A DNA stretch of 64,000 nt from Saprospiraceae bacterium (GCA_016787415.1 JAEUUT010000044.1:1-64000), one strand, 5' to 3'. Shown: positions 25,476 through 35,496, numbered from the stretch's first letter. Notes: a model not told the origin generated them from the letters alone. Made by a program: numbers and translations.

Positions 25476-26300
25476 ATGCACCTGGATACTTTTTTTAAAA
25501 AACTGGATGCGCAGCACCGCCTGTCGAACAACCGCATTCCGCCCAAACTGGAATCGCAGCGCCTAGCCGACGAACTTTTCCAGTTTCTCTTCCCCATGAT
25601 CAAGGAAGATGCACGACCTGCGGAAGTGGAGTACGCCCTGCTACGACATGAACTGACGCAACTGCTGGAGCCTTTACTGCGTGATCAGGACACGTCGATG
25701 ACGCCCATTGTAGATGCTTTTTTTGACGGACTACCCGATATTTACGAGCGTCTGCTGGAAGACTCGGAGGCCATCATGCAATTCGACCCTGCGGCTACCT
25801 GCATGGAAGAGGTCATAGCCACGTATCCAGGGTTTTATGCCATTGCACTGTACCGGATTGCACATTTATTGCACCAATTGGGCGCGCCGTTATTGCCGCG
25901 CGTATTTTCCGAATATGTGCATGGCAAAACGGGTATCGACATCCACCCTGCAGCCACCATCGGGCGGTCTTTTTTTATCGACCACGGTACCGGCGTCGTC
26001 ATTGGCGCCACAGCGTTTATCGGCAACCATGTAAAAATATACCAGGGTGTCACATTGGGCGCCTTGCAGGTCGACAAATCATTGGCCAGCGTAAAACGCC
26101 ATCCTACCATTGAAGATAACTGCATTTTATACGCAAACAGCACCATTCTGGGCGGTAGAACAGTAATCGGCCACGACTCCGTGATCGGGGGCAACAGTTG
26201 GATAACGGAAAGTGTGCCCCCCTACTCTATTGTGTTGCACCAGCCACAGGTAAAAGTGCGCACCAAACCCTTTGAAGAACCTGTCAACTTTGTCATCTAA
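25476..26300 (+). CDS. cysE: Serine O-acetyltransferase
   Basis: A 274-residue enzyme that makes O-acetylserine from serine and acetyl-CoA. The N-terminal 150 residues are helical; the rest is a left-handed beta helix of hexapeptide repeats (IDIHPAATIGRSFFIDHG, GVVIGATAFIGNHVKIYQGV). D-I-H-P and IDHGTG supply the catalytic Asp and His residues. The start ATG at 25476 is chosen because the longer frame opens with TTG inside the attenuator hairpin. The gene is followed 39 bases later by cysteine synthase; together they are the two steps of cysteine synthesis. Confidence 0.93.
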   Translation: MHLDTFFKKLDAQHRLSNNRIPPKLESQRLADELFQFLFPMIKEDARPAEVEYALLRHELTQLLEPLLRDQDTSMTPIVDAFFDGLPDIYERLLEDSEAIMQFDPAATCMEEVIATYPGFYAIALYRIAHLLHQLGAPLLPRVFSEYVHGKTGIDIHPAATIGRSFFIDHGTGVVIGATAFIGNHVKIYQGVTLGALQVDKSLASVKRHPTIEDNCILYANSTILGGRTVIGHDSVIGGNSWITESVPPYSIVLHQPQVKVRTKPFEEPVNFVI

Positions 26301-26308
26301 ACCACACA

Positions 26309-26334
26309 ATCTCTCACCTCTCACCTCTCACCTC
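26309..26334. repeat. CTCTCACCT direct repeats between cysE and cysteine synthase
   Basis: Three tandem TCTCACC units fill the 39-base gap. It is the single-arm form of the GTGAGAG phrase family, in the orientation of the right arm at 14172-14240. Confidence 0.75.
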
Positions 26335-26339
26335 TGTTT

Positions 26340-27290
26340 ATGAAAGCGAACAGCATCCTCGATACCATCGGCAACACCCCCCACGTGCGCATCCACCATC
26401 TTTTTGGCGATCGGCATGAAGTATGGGTAAAACTGGAACGCGCCAACCCCGGCGGCAGCATCAAAGATCGTATTGCACTGGCGATGATTGAAGACGCCGA
26501 GCGCCGTGGAGAACTTCGCCCCGGCAGTGTAATCGTGGAGCCTACCAGCGGCAATACCGGTATCGGGCTGGCTATGGTGGCCGCCGTGAAAGGCTACCCC
26601 TTGATTCTCGTCATGCCCGAAAGTATGAGCGTAGAGCGCCGCCGCCTGATGGCTGCCTATGGCGCTCAGTTCGACCTCACGCCACGGGAGAAAGGCATGA
26701 AAGGCGCCATCGAGCGCGCAGGACAGTTGTTGCAGGAAATCCCAAACGCCTGGATGCCCCAACAGTTTGAAAATGAAGCGAATATAGCCATTCACAAAGC
26801 CACGACGGCCAAAGAGATCCTGGCCGATTTCCCGGATGGTATCGACTATCTCATTACTGGCGTAGGCACTGGCGGGCACATTACGGCCGTCGCAGAAGCG
26901 CTGAAGGAGCATTTTCCCAAACTTCAGGTATTGGCCGTAGAACCCGTGCTCAGCCCGGTTATTTCGGGCGGAAGCCCAGGGCCACACCCGATTCAAGGCA
27001 TCGGCGCGGGCTTTATTCCCAAAAACCTGCACACCGGCGTACTCGACGGCGTGATTCAGGTTTCCAAAGAAGAGGCGTTTGAATTTGCCAAAAAGGCTGC
27101 TCTGAAGGAAGGTATTTTCGGCGGCATTTCGTCAGGGGCTACCCTGGCGGCCATCGCCCAGAAACTGCCCGATATCCCGGAAGGCGCACGTATCCTGGGC
27201 TTCAATTACGACACTGGCGAGCGCTATCTCTCCATCGAAGGGCTGTATGAGTGGGAAAACGCGCAGAGTTTGGCAGGGGCGAGGGGGTGA
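26340..27290 (+). CDS. cysK: Cysteine synthase (O-acetylserine sulfhydrylase)
   Basis: A 316-residue PLP enzyme that turns O-acetylserine and sulfide into cysteine. K42 in NPGGSIKDR is the PLP lysine; TSGNTG (69-74) is the asparagine/substrate loop; GTGGH (in [13 protein letters not shown]) binds the PLP phosphate; GISSG lies near the end. Length fits CysK/CysM of about 300-320 residues; CysM cannot be excluded. Position directly after cysE puts it under the leader described above. The last codons run into a G-rich stretch just before the next hairpin. Confidence 0.93.
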   Translation: MKANSILDTIGNTPHVRIHHLFGDRHEVWVKLERANPGGSIKDRIALAMIEDAERRGELRPGSVIVEPTSGNTGIGLAMVAAVKGYPLILVMPESMSVERRRLMAAYGAQFDLTPREKGMKGAIERAGQLLQEIPNAWMPQQFENEANIAIHKATTAKEILADFPDGIDYLITGVGTGGHITAVAEALKEHFPKLQVLAVEPVLSPVISGGSPGPHPIQGIGAGFIPKNLHTGVLDGVIQVSKEEAFEFAKKAALKEGIFGGISSGATLAAIAQKLPDIPEGARILGFNYDTGERYLSIEGLYEWENAQSLAGARG

Positions 27291-27303
27291 TGGGTGGGGT
27301 TTG

Positions 27304-27438
27304 AATCAGGATTTAGGAGATTTTTAAGGGATTAGAAGGATTCCCACCGTGATGTCAAAATTTTAAAAAATTAGAATTCAATTTTGACATCACGGTGGGA
27401 ATCCTTCTAATCCTATAAATCCCCTAAATCCTAATTCA
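27304..27438. repeat. ATCAGGATTTAGG hairpin between convergent genes
   Basis: The left arm (27304-27364) has GAATCAGGATTTAGGAG, AGGGATTAGAAGGATTCCC and GTGATGTCAAAATT; the right arm (27380-27438) is its complement. Copies with the same outer phrases lie at 36346-36552 and 61550-61685; the first also shares GATGTCAAAATT. It reaches the stop of the patatin gene. Confidence 0.92.
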
Positions 27439-29257
27439 TCCCCCTCCTCTTCAACAATCCATTATCCGCAAGATTTTTCTGCGCAATATTAATCACCCTG
27501 CGGGCGAGGTAGGCAAACAGCAACGGAATCATCACAAACAACAAGGCACGGAAAGTCCATCTGATTGGAAGACTCCAGTTGTTCGTTGCATGGTGCGCCA
27601 TTTTGAACATGCGGCGTCGCAAGGGCGCGCGCAGGGCCTTGAGTTGTGCGGGTAAAATCACAGGAAAAGCGACTTCCGCCTTTCTCGCATGTTCCAGTAA
27701 GGCGGCTTCCCGTTTTTCAGGATCGTTTATAAACTCCTTTTTTTGATTGTTTTCCTCTTTAATAAAATCGAGCAAGGGAATGATCGGCAGGTGTAGCACC
27801 CCTTCCCGGCTCTCCCGCCAGTCTACCTTGTAGTTATTTATCATTTCCGGTGTCCAGTCCTGAAAAATAGCATGATTGGAGGCGTCAGGCTTGGTTTTAT
27901 ATTCAATGGTGAAATAGGAACGCAGAAAATTCCGGCAATTTTGCCGGCCCAGAAAGTAGTCATGCAGCCTGAAATCGCGGGATAAAATACCCGAGAAGCC
28001 TCCCATACCTCCACATGCCAGCGCATTGCCGCATTTGTCCCAATCCTCTGCCTTTTCGTTGTATATCCAACGGCTGGGGTAAATCATGTTTTTCTTGTAA
28101 CTGGCCTTCAGTTCATCCTCCTGGCCGACTTCTTTCAGATCAGATTCTTTCAGCATGCCCTGGTTTCGCAAAGCATCCATGATAGGAAAAAGCAATTGGC
28201 GGAGAAACTGTAATGGCTTGTACTTCTCGGGTTTGCCACCAAAATTGGGAAACGGATCAACGAGTATCAAGGCAAAATCCTTGATTTTACGTTCGTGCAT
28301 GATGGCCGCTATTTCACCAAAAGGTTCGTTGTTGAGTGCGCCGCCATCTATGGAAGTAAATTCGAAGGGATCGGGCACTGTGCCCGACTCGAAAATACTG
28401 TCGAGCGTTTTTTCATTAAACTGGTAAAACGTGCCAAACTGGTGTTTTACATGGTTGCGGCTCAGCGTCACCTCCCGGGCCTGAAAACCAATGGGAAATG
28501 CAGCGGTTGCCTTGGCGCAGTCGATCAGTTGTTGCAGCGTTTCGGGTTCCGAGCGATCGAAAGGGATAGCCCGATGCGGGTCGTTTATCGTGGTTTTGGG
28601 TGCAAAACGGGCATATTGCTTGTGAATCGACATCTGGTGCGATGGACTCGCGATCCAGGAACTGTTGTCGGAATTAAAATTGATGCCCACCGGTATACCC
28701 CGCAGACTGCAAAGCGTAAGCAGCACTTCCACATCCTTTGCCACGAATACGGGCCAGGGTTTCTTGGGGGTTGAATTGGTATGCTGAAGCGCCTGGTCGG
28801 CAATTTCATCGATGGGCAGTGAATTGAGCAAGGAAGGAATGCCTCCTGCTTTTTTGAGGTCGGAAGCGTCCAGCATCCTGAATATACCTTCCGTAGCGCC
28901 GGATGCGGCACCCAGGTTGACCCACGCATCGAAGAGCATGTTATTGGATGGTCGGAAGTTTTTTGCCTTCGCCTTTTCCGACTGCCCCACCGGTTCTATG
29001 CCGGTAAAACAGGCAAGCGCCGTCAGCGCGGCGGTAATTCCTCCAGCCGAAGCCCCACCCAGCACTTCGATCTGTACCCGGTGAGGTGGTACTTTTTTTT
29101 CATTAGCAGGCAGGTTTTCTTCTTTCTTTTTGGCAGCCTCCCAATCCCGGAGGGCTTCAAAAAGGAAATCAATGACGCCGGCAGTGTACGCGCCAGCAGA
29201 AACAGCGCCAGCCATGGTAATGCCCAAATGGAGGGTTGGAACTGGATTATTTGCCAT
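27431..29257 (-). CDS. Patatin-like phospholipase family protein
   Basis: A 608-residue protein. The nucleophile elbow is G-A-S-A-G with S70 (EVLGGASAGGITAAL) and the catalytic Asp lies in SIDGGALNNEPF; both are intact. The first residues (LHLGITMAGAVSAGAYTAGV) form the glycine-rich oxyanion region. After the patatin domain come about 250 residues with no domain I recognise, ending in a hydrophobic helix near the C-terminus (ALLFVMIPLLFAYLA), so the protein is probably membrane-tethered by its tail. Likely a lipid acyl hydrolase; the substrate is unknown. Confidence 0.85.
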   Translation of the reverse strand: MANNPVPTLHLGITMAGAVSAGAYTAGVIDFLFEALRDWEAAKKKEENLPANEKKVPPHRVQIEVLGGASAGGITAALTALACFTGIEPVGQSEKAKAKNFRPSNNMLFDAWVNLGAASGATEGIFRMLDASDLKKAGGIPSLLNSLPIDEIADQALQHTNSTPKKPWPVFVAKDVEVLLTLCSLRGIPVGINFNSDNSSWIASPSHQMSIHKQYARFAPKTTINDPHRAIPFDRSEPETLQQLIDCAKATAAFPIGFQAREVTLSRNHVKHQFGTFYQFNEKTLDSIFESGTVPDPFEFTSIDGGALNNEPFGEIAAIMHERKIKDFALILVDPFPNFGGKPEKYKPLQFLRQLLFPIMDALRNQGMLKESDLKEVGQEDELKASYKKNMIYPSRWIYNEKAEDWDKCGNALACGGMGGFSGILSRDFRLHDYFLGRQNCRNFLRSYFTIEYKTKPDASNHAIFQDWTPEMINNYKVDWRESREGVLHLPIIPLLDFIKEENNQKKEFINDPEKREAALLEHARKAEVAFPVILPAQLKALRAPLRRRMFKMAHHATNNWSLPIRWTFRALLFVMIPLLFAYLARRVINIAQKNLADNGLLKRRGMN

Positions 29258-29289
29258 AAAATGGAGTTTATTGTTTTTTTGGGAAAGAT

Positions 29290-29436
29290 GTCTTATAAGT
29301 ACTGGCTTGATAGAAGGTGAGATGCTTTGTTTTATAGGGATGCCAGACTTTCCAGGTTTTTAAAACCTGGAAAGTCTACAAGCATCGGAAGCAGCATAAA
29401 ATTTCTAATTTTTTCCCAAGCCCGTACTTATAAGAC
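29290..29436. repeat. Nested inverted repeats between patatin and A2M genes
   Basis: Outer arms GTCTTATAAGTACTGGCTTG (29290-29309) and its complement with one mismatch (29417-29436) enclose a perfect 16-base palindrome with one-base loop, AGACTTTCCAGGTTTT (29345-29360) and complement (29362-29377). It can form a cruciform or RNA hairpin and probably ends the A2M transcript. Confidence 0.9.
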
Positions 29437-29446
29437 CCCTCCTTCA

Positions 29447-32400
29447 TCATATCACTTCCACCCACTTACCCGGTACGCTGGCCTGAATCCGGTTGTCGTA
29501 CATAGCCTCGCAAGCCACGGCAGGCAGGAAGTAGCGGCCTGCGTATGCAGCATTCAGTTGAACGCGGTATACACGGGAATCGGCCTGATTGCCCGATGCG
29601 CGTGGCAGGTCGAAGTAGGTCATCACCCGGTCGTCGCGCACATCCTGGTAATCCATCGGACTATTGGTCACATTGGAAATGCCATCCATCCGGGCATTGG
29701 TAATTTCCCAGCCAGATGGGAAAATTTGCGTGAGCGCCAGTTCATTGAATTCAAACGTAAAGCCGGTGTTGCGCTTGACCGTAATTTCAGCGATAAAATC
29801 GGTGCCCTGTTTTACTTTCGATGCATCAATCACCTGACCTTTGAGGTCGGCAAAGCGGATACCCAGCGATAGGTTGCTCGACGCAGGCGCAGTAGCCGGT
29901 GTCACAGGAGCAGCCGCCACCACCAGGCGGGCGTACAAGCGGGCAGCGCCGTTGTTTTTCACATTCACCTGTCCGCTGCTCATGGCGCTTTCCGTAAAAT
30001 CAACCAGGGAAACCGGGCGAGAAGAATCACCTGTTTTCTGGCTGCCCGATCCAATGCGGTAAGCAAAAGAAGGTCCGCTGCCAAAGTTTTTGGAAACGTA
30101 GCGCGACAAGGCCCTCAAACCCGTGGCAATGCCTTGTGTGTTCCAGTACCAGCCGGTTTCCTTGCCCAATTCCGTGGTGATATTGTTGGCCATGGCTTGT
30201 GCCTGTGTCAGATCGCCCACGAGCGTATAGGTTTCCAACATCAGGGATCGGTCGCGCATATCGGAGCCATAGGTAGAGCCACAGTAATTGTACGTCCAGT
30301 TGTCTTTCCATTGTTTGTTGGCCAGAATATCGCGGGCAGCCTCCGGTTTGCCCGCCTGGGCATAAGCAGCAGCCAGCATATTGGCCGATTGTTTCCACAT
30401 TTTCTGGTCTTCCCGCAGGCGGTTCATGTCGGCCAGGTCGGCTTTCCCGGCAAGCGCCAGGGTGTACAATCGGTACGCCTGGGTGAGGTAGCCGTGGTAG
30501 TCGCTGTTTTCAGACACATTCGGATTCCAGTTGCGCGCGCGGGTGGTTTGATCCTGCACCCAGCGATCGATGATCCCGTCTGGAATGGCATAGCCCTTGT
30601 TTTTGGCTTCCAGCAGGAAATGACCGGCATAACTGCTGCACCAGGGGCTGATGTCGTTGCTACCACGCCAGTAAGCAAAACCGCCGCTGGAATGCTGGAA
30701 ACTGCGCAATTTCCCGATAGCAGCCGTCACATATTTGGAAATATCGTCTTTCTGTTTCTGCGTCAATGGTGTGATCAGATCGACATACAGTTGCGGGAAA
30801 ACGGTAGAGGTCGTTTGTTCCACGCAGCCGTGCGGATACTGAATCAGGTAGTCGAGGTGGCGGCTGAGGTTGATGGGCGGCAGGGCGCTCACTTCGATAC
30901 TGGCTGTTCGAATATCGGTGTATTTGGATGGATCGAAATTGGCCGACCAGTCCTGACCGGCTTCGATGGTGCCCTCCCAAACGGTGGTAGTTACGGGGTT
31001 GGGATTGCGCACATACAATTCAATATCCTGCGTGGCCGATTCACCGCCACTTTGTGCCGTAATGGTAAATTTTGCCACACCCGTTTTCTGGCCCACTTTC
31101 AGGTCAAAATAGGTCATTTTTTCACCTGGTTCTGTAAATGCCAGCGTGTTTTGCCCGCCGCTCACCGTCACGAGGCCCGATTTTTCACGCACACTGACAG
31201 TAGCATTTTGCACGGATTTTTCCATAGCAAATACATCCACGGGGAGGCGCAGGGTTTCGCCGGGGCCCAGTACCCGAGGCAAGGTAGGCAGGATCATGAG
31301 CGGCTTGCGAACCGGACAGGTTTTTTCAGCATTGCCGTAAGCGCCGGCGCTTCCATTTGCAGGAGAAGCCGACAGAACCGCCATCACGCGCACCGAGCCC
31401 ACGTAATTGGAAATTTTCAGGCGGTGCTTTGCTGTCTGCCCTTTTTCCAGTTTGAATGGCCCCAGGTGGATCACACAAGGTTTAAAACGGTTGATCTGCG
31501 CAGCATTTTTCGATTTCTGGTTGATACCGTCACCACCGATGGCGAGAATACGTTCCAGTTCGGCGCCGTAAGCGCCCAGCACATAATCGTAAATATCCCA
31601 GGTTTTTACACCCAATGCTTCGCGGGCATAAAATGCGTCAAATGGATTCGGCGTCTGGAAACGCGTCAGATCTAGCAGCCCTTCATCCACGATAGCGAGG
31701 GTGTAGGTGCAGGCTTTGCCGCCGGTTTCACGCAGCGACACATTGAAGTACTCGTCGGGTTTGAGCACATCGGGCATGTCGATTTGTGCATTCAGGCGCG
31801 CTGTTGGGTTTTCGATGTTCACCGGCGTCACGCCATACATGCGAATGGGCAGGTCATTTTTGGTTTGGGCATGGGGCTGAATGAGGCTTACGTGCGCATA
31901 TACAGTTGGCGACATGCTTTCTTCCGCTCTGAATTTCAGGAAATTATCGCCTGCTTTGGCATCGAACCACAGGTGTTTGGCTACGCGTGTGCCGTTTTCC
32001 AGCGTGAGCAGGATACGGCCATTTTCGCTGGCAGGCACTTTGAGTGTTACCTCGTCGCCCACATTGTATTTTTCCTTTTCAGCAGAAAATGGCAGCATAG
32101 CGGCGGCATTTCGGCTGGCCATATCATTGAGGTCTTCCGGATAGCCCGACCAGAAGAAGTCGCCCGAAGCATGGCCGCCATCGCTATCGACAGCACGTAT
32201 CAGGTAACGGCCCCAGTCGTCGGGTTTTACTTTCCAGGTCGCCTGTCCCCGGCTGTCGGTGGTAAGGGTGGTCTGATCGATTGCGTTGTTGAACTCGCTG
32301 TTGTTGAATTGTGCTACGCCCGACTCCGCATCTTCGTCCCACCACCAGCGCCAGTCGGTGCGGAAAAGGGCCACACTGAACGACTGATTAGCCAGCGGTT

Positions 32401-35089
32401 TGCCGGTTTTATCCACCATCACAAAAGTAACGGTGCCTCCACGCTGGTCGATGGTTTTATCACCCCAGCGGCCCTTTGGCATAAAAATGCCGATGTAACG
32501 GTCGAAAGGGAAAAAATCGAGCGAGAAATTATCGGTACTGAAATCGCCGCCGGCTTCGAAGGCGCGCACCTTGAAACTGGAAATGAGTTTGCCCGGTGCA
32601 TTTTCCACATCCACTACTTTCAGCGGCACAGCGGCCGTACCGTTTTGGTCGATGTTGGCATCGAACAGCACTTCGGGTTCTGAATAGAAATTGCGGCTCG
32701 GGTCGTCAAAAACATACGATTTGTAACTGGGGAATTCTGTTTTGACCGAGCGCACCTGCATTTCCACCTTGGCTTTCAGGTTTTGCGCCACGGCGCCGTG
32801 CAGCCAGTTGACTTTGAGTGTTCCTTTCAGATTTTCGTCGGCAGGACTGAGGCTTTTTTTACCAAAATTCAGATCCATTTTGAGCCTGTTTGGCTTTACT
32901 GTCTCGATTTTCAACTGTTTGGTAAAAGTGGCGCCTCCCACGGTCACTTTGGCGGTCCAGTTGCCAGTTGGGGCATCCGGGCGCGTAACGCAATGGAAAG
33001 GGAATACGCCGTTGACGCCGCTGGTTTGCACGGTGCGGTACTGCAATGCCCCGCGCGGGTCGGTCAGTTCCATATTCACGGGGTGGCCGGCGGGGAGTTT
33101 GCCAGAACGGTCTTCCAGCACGAAGTTGAGATACAGCGAATCGCCGGGGCGCCATACGCCGCGCTCGCCGTAGATAAATCCTTTCAAGCCCTTTTGCGCT
33201 TCCATGCCCACTACGTCGAATCGACTGAGTGACAGGGCGTTACCATCGGCCATACGGAGGTAGCCGCGGCGATTTTGTCCGCTGGCAACCAGCAGAAACG
33301 GCGTTTCGCGCAGCCCTTCGATGACGGTCGTGCCATCGCTGCCGGTTTTACCTTTGGTGATGGATTGCAGTTGGTAACTGAACAGTTCGAGGTCGACACC
33401 GCTTACCGGCTGTGCCGTGTGCAGGTCGGTGAGCGCTACGAACAGCGAGCCGTCGCGGCCGCGTTTGGCGGTCAGGCCAAGGTCGCTGACGAATACATTG
33501 CGCTGCGTGAAATGCTGGTTGTTGTAGTATTCGCGGGCGCAGGGGTCTTCCTGGCTGTCCCAGTTGTAGTTATCATCCCAGTAACTGTCTGAAAAATAGC
33601 GACCGCGCCAGCCGCCCATGATGGAAATGAGTTTACCATCGTCGTCGTACTGGTTCAGTTCAATGGCTTGCGTGCCTTGCGACGACACCATGCCCGATGC
33701 ATCAGCCGTCAGGCCCGCGCCGGTAGCGCAGTCGGTGTAGTTGACCTGAAAAGCGATGCGCACCTGATAGATAGCGCCCGGATCCTGCCGGATCATGTCT
33801 TTGAGGTCGAAGGCGTAGCGTTGCCAGTTTTTGGCTGTGGCATTCGGATTGATGTCGGAGAGTTTAATTTTTTTCTGCAAAACGATCTTCCCGACGCGTT
33901 CCAGTTCTTCCGAGCCTTCGATTTCGTTGACTTGCAGGAATTGTAAAATATTGGAATTGAATATTTTAAACACTTCCACATCCACTGCGTTCAGTCCTAC
34001 GGCTTCGAATGGGAAAATGATGCCGCCGTTGGATTGTTGTGGAATCACGGCGCCGCGACCCACGAGTCGCACCGCTGGCTTCAGGTCTTCAAAATTGAGC
34101 GGCCATACAGCCCGTACTTTCAGGTTCTGGCCGGAAGCGCTGCGGATGCCGGTTTCTACCTGCAGGTTGTACTCGCCGGAAAGGCGTTCGCCGGGGTACA
34201 CGCGTACGAAGTTGCCATCGGTCACATAGCGCAGTTTGCCAGAATAATTTTCCAGGCGAATCAGGCCGCTCAGGTCTTGCGATGCAGCAATCGGATCGGA
34301 AAAATTCAACAGAACGTATTGTTCTTCCACCTGCACGGCTCGTGCAGAAAGCAGCATAAAATCGTCCCAGGCAGGCACTGGTTGTTCGGTATCAAGGTTT
34401 CGGTCTACGCCAATCGCATCGCCTGTCCAGTGCAGGTTCACTTTGGAAGCCGCGTTGGAGCGTTCCACACCGGCCACCGTCCAACTATGGCTCAGTCCGT
34501 CGGCGCTGTGTTGCCAACTCACCAGCAGGGCTTTGTTGCCTTGGCGGGCTTCGAGCATTTTTTCCACTTTGGCTCCGGCGCAGGGTTCATTGACCCGCAC
34601 ATGGCCTACCACGCGTTGCATGCGCGCATCGTCGGGGTCGGCGGAAAGGCCTTCCATGACGACATCGAAGGCTGTTTCCTTGATTCGGAAATCAAATTCG
34701 AAGACTTGCGCCGCCTTGGGTGCGTCGGAATATATTTTTTGAAGCGCCACCCGGGCCGTGTACAACTGGCCGGGTTTCATGGGCGCCGAGGGCTGCAATT
34801 TGATGGTACGGTCGTCTTCCCAAACGGCCTGGCCTTCAATTTTAGGTTCTACAAAAAACAGGTTGGCCGGAACGGCTTGCCCGACCTGCTCCTGCGAAAT
34901 AGCGGCATTGACAAAACGTACGCGTACGGTTTCCTCGCGCCCGATAGCGCCACCGCTGTGGGCATACACGTAGTGCGAGACGGCCTCGTAGTAGGCGTCG
35001 TTTTTGACAATTTTTTGTGAACGAATCAGGAAAAACAGGCCGGCGATTCCGGTTACGGCAAACAGGGCGTAGGCGATGGGCTTTCGCAT
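29447..35089 (-). CDS. Alpha-2-macroglobulin family protein with thioester
   Basis: An 1880-residue envelope protein. The N-terminus (IAYALFAVTGIAGLFFLI) is an uncleaved or lipid-free membrane anchor. It contains MG domains including a typical MG2-type segment (RGVWRPGDSLYLNFVLEDRS), a bait-like region, and the thioester motif GCVEQ near residue 1419 in YPHGCVEQTTSTVFPQ, followed by the alpha/alpha toroid (FAYWRGSNDISPWCSSYAGH) and the receptor-like domain. In bacteria these proteins trap foreign proteases after cleavage of the bait, protecting the cell. The usual partner, penicillin-binding protein 1C, is not adjacent here. A TACATTTG -7 element lies at 35148-35155. Confidence 0.93.
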   Translation of the reverse strand: MRKPIAYALFAVTGIAGLFFLIRSQKIVKNDAYYEAVSHYVYAHSGGAIGREETVRVRFVNAAISQEQVGQAVPANLFFVEPKIEGQAVWEDDRTIKLQPSAPMKPGQLYTARVALQKIYSDAPKAAQVFEFDFRIKETAFDVVMEGLSADPDDARMQRVVGHVRVNEPCAGAKVEKMLEARQGNKALLVSWQHSADGLSHSWTVAGVERSNAASKVNLHWTGDAIGVDRNLDTEQPVPAWDDFMLLSARAVQVEEQYVLLNFSDPIAASQDLSGLIRLENYSGKLRYVTDGNFVRVYPGERLSGEYNLQVETGIRSASGQNLKVRAVWPLNFEDLKPAVRLVGRGAVIPQQSNGGIIFPFEAVGLNAVDVEVFKIFNSNILQFLQVNEIEGSEELERVGKIVLQKKIKLSDINPNATAKNWQRYAFDLKDMIRQDPGAIYQVRIAFQVNYTDCATGAGLTADASGMVSSQGTQAIELNQYDDDGKLISIMGGWRGRYFSDSYWDDNYNWDSQEDPCAREYYNNQHFTQRNVFVSDLGLTAKRGRDGSLFVALTDLHTAQPVSGVDLELFSYQLQSITKGKTGSDGTTVIEGLRETPFLLVASGQNRRGYLRMADGNALSLSRFDVVGMEAQKGLKGFIYGERGVWRPGDSLYLNFVLEDRSGKLPAGHPVNMELTDPRGALQYRTVQTSGVNGVFPFHCVTRPDAPTGNWTAKVTVGGATFTKQLKIETVKPNRLKMDLNFGKKSLSPADENLKGTLKVNWLHGAVAQNLKAKVEMQVRSVKTEFPSYKSYVFDDPSRNFYSEPEVLFDANIDQNGTAAVPLKVVDVENAPGKLISSFKVRAFEAGGDFSTDNFSLDFFPFDRYIGIFMPKGRWGDKTIDQRGGTVTFVMVDKTGKPLANQSFSVALFRTDWRWWWDEDAESGVAQFNNSEFNNAIDQTTLTTDSRGQATWKVKPDDWGRYLIRAVDSDGGHASGDFFWSGYPEDLNDMASRNAAAMLPFSAEKEKYNVGDEVTLKVPASENGRILLTLENGTRVAKHLWFDAKAGDNFLKFRAEESMSPTVYAHVSLIQPHAQTKNDLPIRMYGVTPVNIENPTARLNAQIDMPDVLKPDEYFNVSLRETGGKACTYTLAIVDEGLLDLTRFQTPNPFDAFYAREALGVKTWDIYDYVLGAYGAELERILAIGGDGINQKSKNAAQINRFKPCVIHLGPFKLEKGQTAKHRLKISNYVGSVRVMAVLSASPANGSAGAYGNAEKTCPVRKPLMILPTLPRVLGPGETLRLPVDVFAMEKSVQNATVSVREKSGLVTVSGGQNTLAFTEPGEKMTYFDLKVGQKTGVAKFTITAQSGGESATQDIELYVRNPNPVTTTVWEGTIEAGQDWSANFDPSKYTDIRTASIEVSALPPINLSRHLDYLIQYPHGCVEQTTSTVFPQLYVDLITPLTQKQKDDISKYVTAAIGKLRSFQHSSGGFAYWRGSNDISPWCSSYAGHFLLEAKNKGYAIPDGIIDRWVQDQTTRARNWNPNVSENSDYHGYLTQAYRLYTLALAGKADLADMNRLREDQKMWKQSANMLAAAYAQAGKPEAARDILANKQWKDNWTYNYCGSTYGSDMRDRSLMLETYTLVGDLTQAQAMANNITTELGKETGWYWNTQGIATGLRALSRYVSKNFGSGPSFAYRIGSGSQKTGDSSRPVSLVDFTESAMSSGQVNVKNNGAARLYARLVVAAAPVTPATAPASSNLSLGIRFADLKGQVIDASKVKQGTDFIAEITVKRNTGFTFEFNELALTQIFPSGWEITNARMDGISNVTNSPMDYQDVRDDRVMTYFDLPRASGNQADSRVYRVQLNAAYAGRYFLPAVACEAMYDNRIQASVPGKWVEVI

Positions 35090-35147
35090 GGAGAATTGGT
35101 TGCGTTTGAAAGGTTAAAACAATTTTGCCGGGGGGGCTTTGGCGACT

Positions 35148-35155
35148 CAAATGTA
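35148..35155 (-). promoter_or_regulatory. Predicted -7 element (TACATTTG) for the A2M gene
   Basis: An exact TAnnTTTG match, 59 bases before the start codon. Confidence 0.5.
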
Positions 35156-35277
35156 ACGGCTTTTCGGGCCTGATAACGACGAAAAGTGTGGAAATTTATT
35201 TCGTTCTTGCCTTGGAAAAATTGACTCGGCAAGTTTCCGGGAACCGGGCTTTCTCAAAAAATAATTATTCTATAAAA

Positions 35278-35496
35278 ATGACAATACAAAGCGGTGTTTA
35301 TCAGCACTTTAAAGGCAGGTTTTATCTTGTTATCGGCACTGCCACACATTCTGAAACCGAGGAGCAAATGGTCGTATATCAGCCTTTGTACGGCGAGCAG
35401 CGCTGGTTTGTACGGCCTGTAGCCATGTTTTTGGAAAAAGTGATGAAAGACGGGGTGGAGGTGCGGAGGTTTCGATGGGTGGAGAATGATGAATGA
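35278..35496 (+). CDS. DUF1653 protein
   Basis: A 72-residue protein starting MTIQSGVYQHFKGRFYLVIG; the longer frame upstream has no family match. The pattern G-x-Y-x-H-F-K-G-x-x-Y-x-V, then MVVYQPLYGEQRWFVRP and MFLEKV is the whole DUF1653 domain, a small beta barrel of unknown function. The last codons (ENDE and stop) are formed by GAATGATGAATGATGAATC repeats that open the large inverted repeat downstream. Confidence 0.85.
   Translation: MTIQSGVYQHFKGRFYLVIGTATHSETEEQMVVYQPLYGEQRWFVRPVAMFLEKVMKDGVEVRRFRWVENDE

Noticed and set aside
30134..31675. 513-codon plus-strand reading frame
   Set aside because: It lies antisense to the alpha-2-macroglobulin gene, which has intact domains and motifs; its translation shows no domain and odd composition.
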